DNA of 24,721 nt, taken from NCBI GenBank assembly GCA_038316335.1, contig JBBQAM010000056.1, positions 1 to 24,721 of the forward strand, written 5' to 3'. The position numbers were made by a program, and so were the translations under genes. Position 1 is the first letter of the stretch; every line of letters begins with the position of its first letter. A model generated the notes under the pieces. That model worked only from the letters and a program-made list of their open reading frames with translations. It did no database searches and was not told the origin of the DNA. Source of the stretch: JALHST01 sp038316335 (GTDB lineage: Bacteria > Bacteroidota > Bacteroidia > Flavobacteriales > Flavobacteriaceae). Positions 24,467-24,721 of this stretch are shown in pieces.

Positions 24467-24721
24467 ATGAAAATGAACAAAATCAATACTATCGTATTCT
24501 GCCTATTTACTACAATGCTCTTGGCGCAAAATCAAGATCAAACTAAGGCGCTTGAAGTAATAGGATCTGCAAAGCTTGCAATAACCCCCGACCTCGGCAT
24601 CTTGAACATTAACATCAGTAATATCGATAGCCTCTTTAGTGAATCGATTTCTGGACTCAATTTCAAATCGGATGCTATTAACAAACAACTTGTTAAAATT
24701 GGCTTTCCAAAATCTGCGATT
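24467..24721 (+). CDS. SIMPL (DUF541) domain exported protein, 3' truncated by the window
   Basis: An open frame of 85 codons runs from the ATG at 24467 off the end of the window. The product has a signal peptide (about 1-20, ending LLAQ). It then shows the start of a SIMPL/DUF541 domain: ALEVIGSAKLAITPDLGILN, the usual V-x-G-x-A-x-x-x-x-x-P-D pattern, then a helix carrying LNFKSDAINKQL. These proteins are secreted or periplasmic; family members have been linked to stress tolerance, and the molecular role is unclear. The second ATG at 24473 is an alternative start two codons later. The upstream spacer carries an operator-like repeat. Confidence 0.75.
   Translation, partial: MKMNKINTIVFCLFTTMLLAQNQDQTKALEVIGSAKLAITPDLGILNINISNIDSLFSESISGLNFKSDAINKQLVKIGFPKSAI

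Noticed and set aside
1..24721. tRNA, rRNA, CRISPR, insertion sequence or prophage
   Set aside because: I found no cloverleaf-like sequence, no regularly spaced repeat array of CRISPR size, no transposase or integrase, and no abrupt change in gene type that would mark an island.

Overview
The window looks like a chromosomal core region of a member of the Flavobacteriaceae (Bacteroidota), probably a marine one; the genus cannot be fixed from sequence alone. The grounds are a complete SprA-type translocon of the type IX secretion system, a Bacteroidota-style TonB with a short acidic linker, a split cytochrome oxidase cluster of the Bacteroidota kind, and several promoters matching the Bacteroidota sigma consensus (TTG, about 17-20 bases, TAnnTTTG). 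Coding density is high and every gene but one lies on the plus strand. I see no tRNA, rRNA, insertion sequence, prophage or CRISPR array, and no gene-free stretch above 300 bases.

Layout. 1-2239: the 3' part of a malic enzyme fused to a phosphotransacetylase-like domain, a 226-base spacer with heptamer-periodic DNA at both ends, and ruvA. 2245-9471: the very large sprA, five bases after ruvA, with a TTG start. 9730-11262: gcvH behind two overlapping promoters, a VanZ-like membrane protein and a TonB-family protein, closed by a bidirectional terminator. 11337-12218 (minus): an exported metallo-beta-lactamase-fold hydrolase.

12334-17601 is a cytochrome oxidase biogenesis block: heme O synthase, two different subunit III proteins, subunit IV, a cysteine-free SCO-like protein, a canonical SCO copper chaperone, a DUF420/CtaM-like membrane protein and a small CxxC membrane protein. 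Subunits I and II are not in the window. Together the genes would supply heme modification, accessory subunits and copper delivery for an aa3/caa3-type oxidase. 17714-21481 holds two MacB-type ABC permeases and a MacA/HlyD-type adaptor, with no ATPase gene beside them.

21669-24721 is a looser set: an exported polysaccharide deacetylase-family protein with an unusual insertion, a small exported NTF2-like protein, a DUF4256 protein and the 5' end of a SIMPL (DUF541) protein cut by the window edge.

Most of the window is conserved flavobacterial core. The points most worth a second look are the period-7 arrays around ruvA, the degenerate SCO partner encoded with a normal SCO, the subunit III pair in which one copy has lost the conserved glutamate and the other carries a soluble insertion, and the permease/adaptor set without its ATPase.
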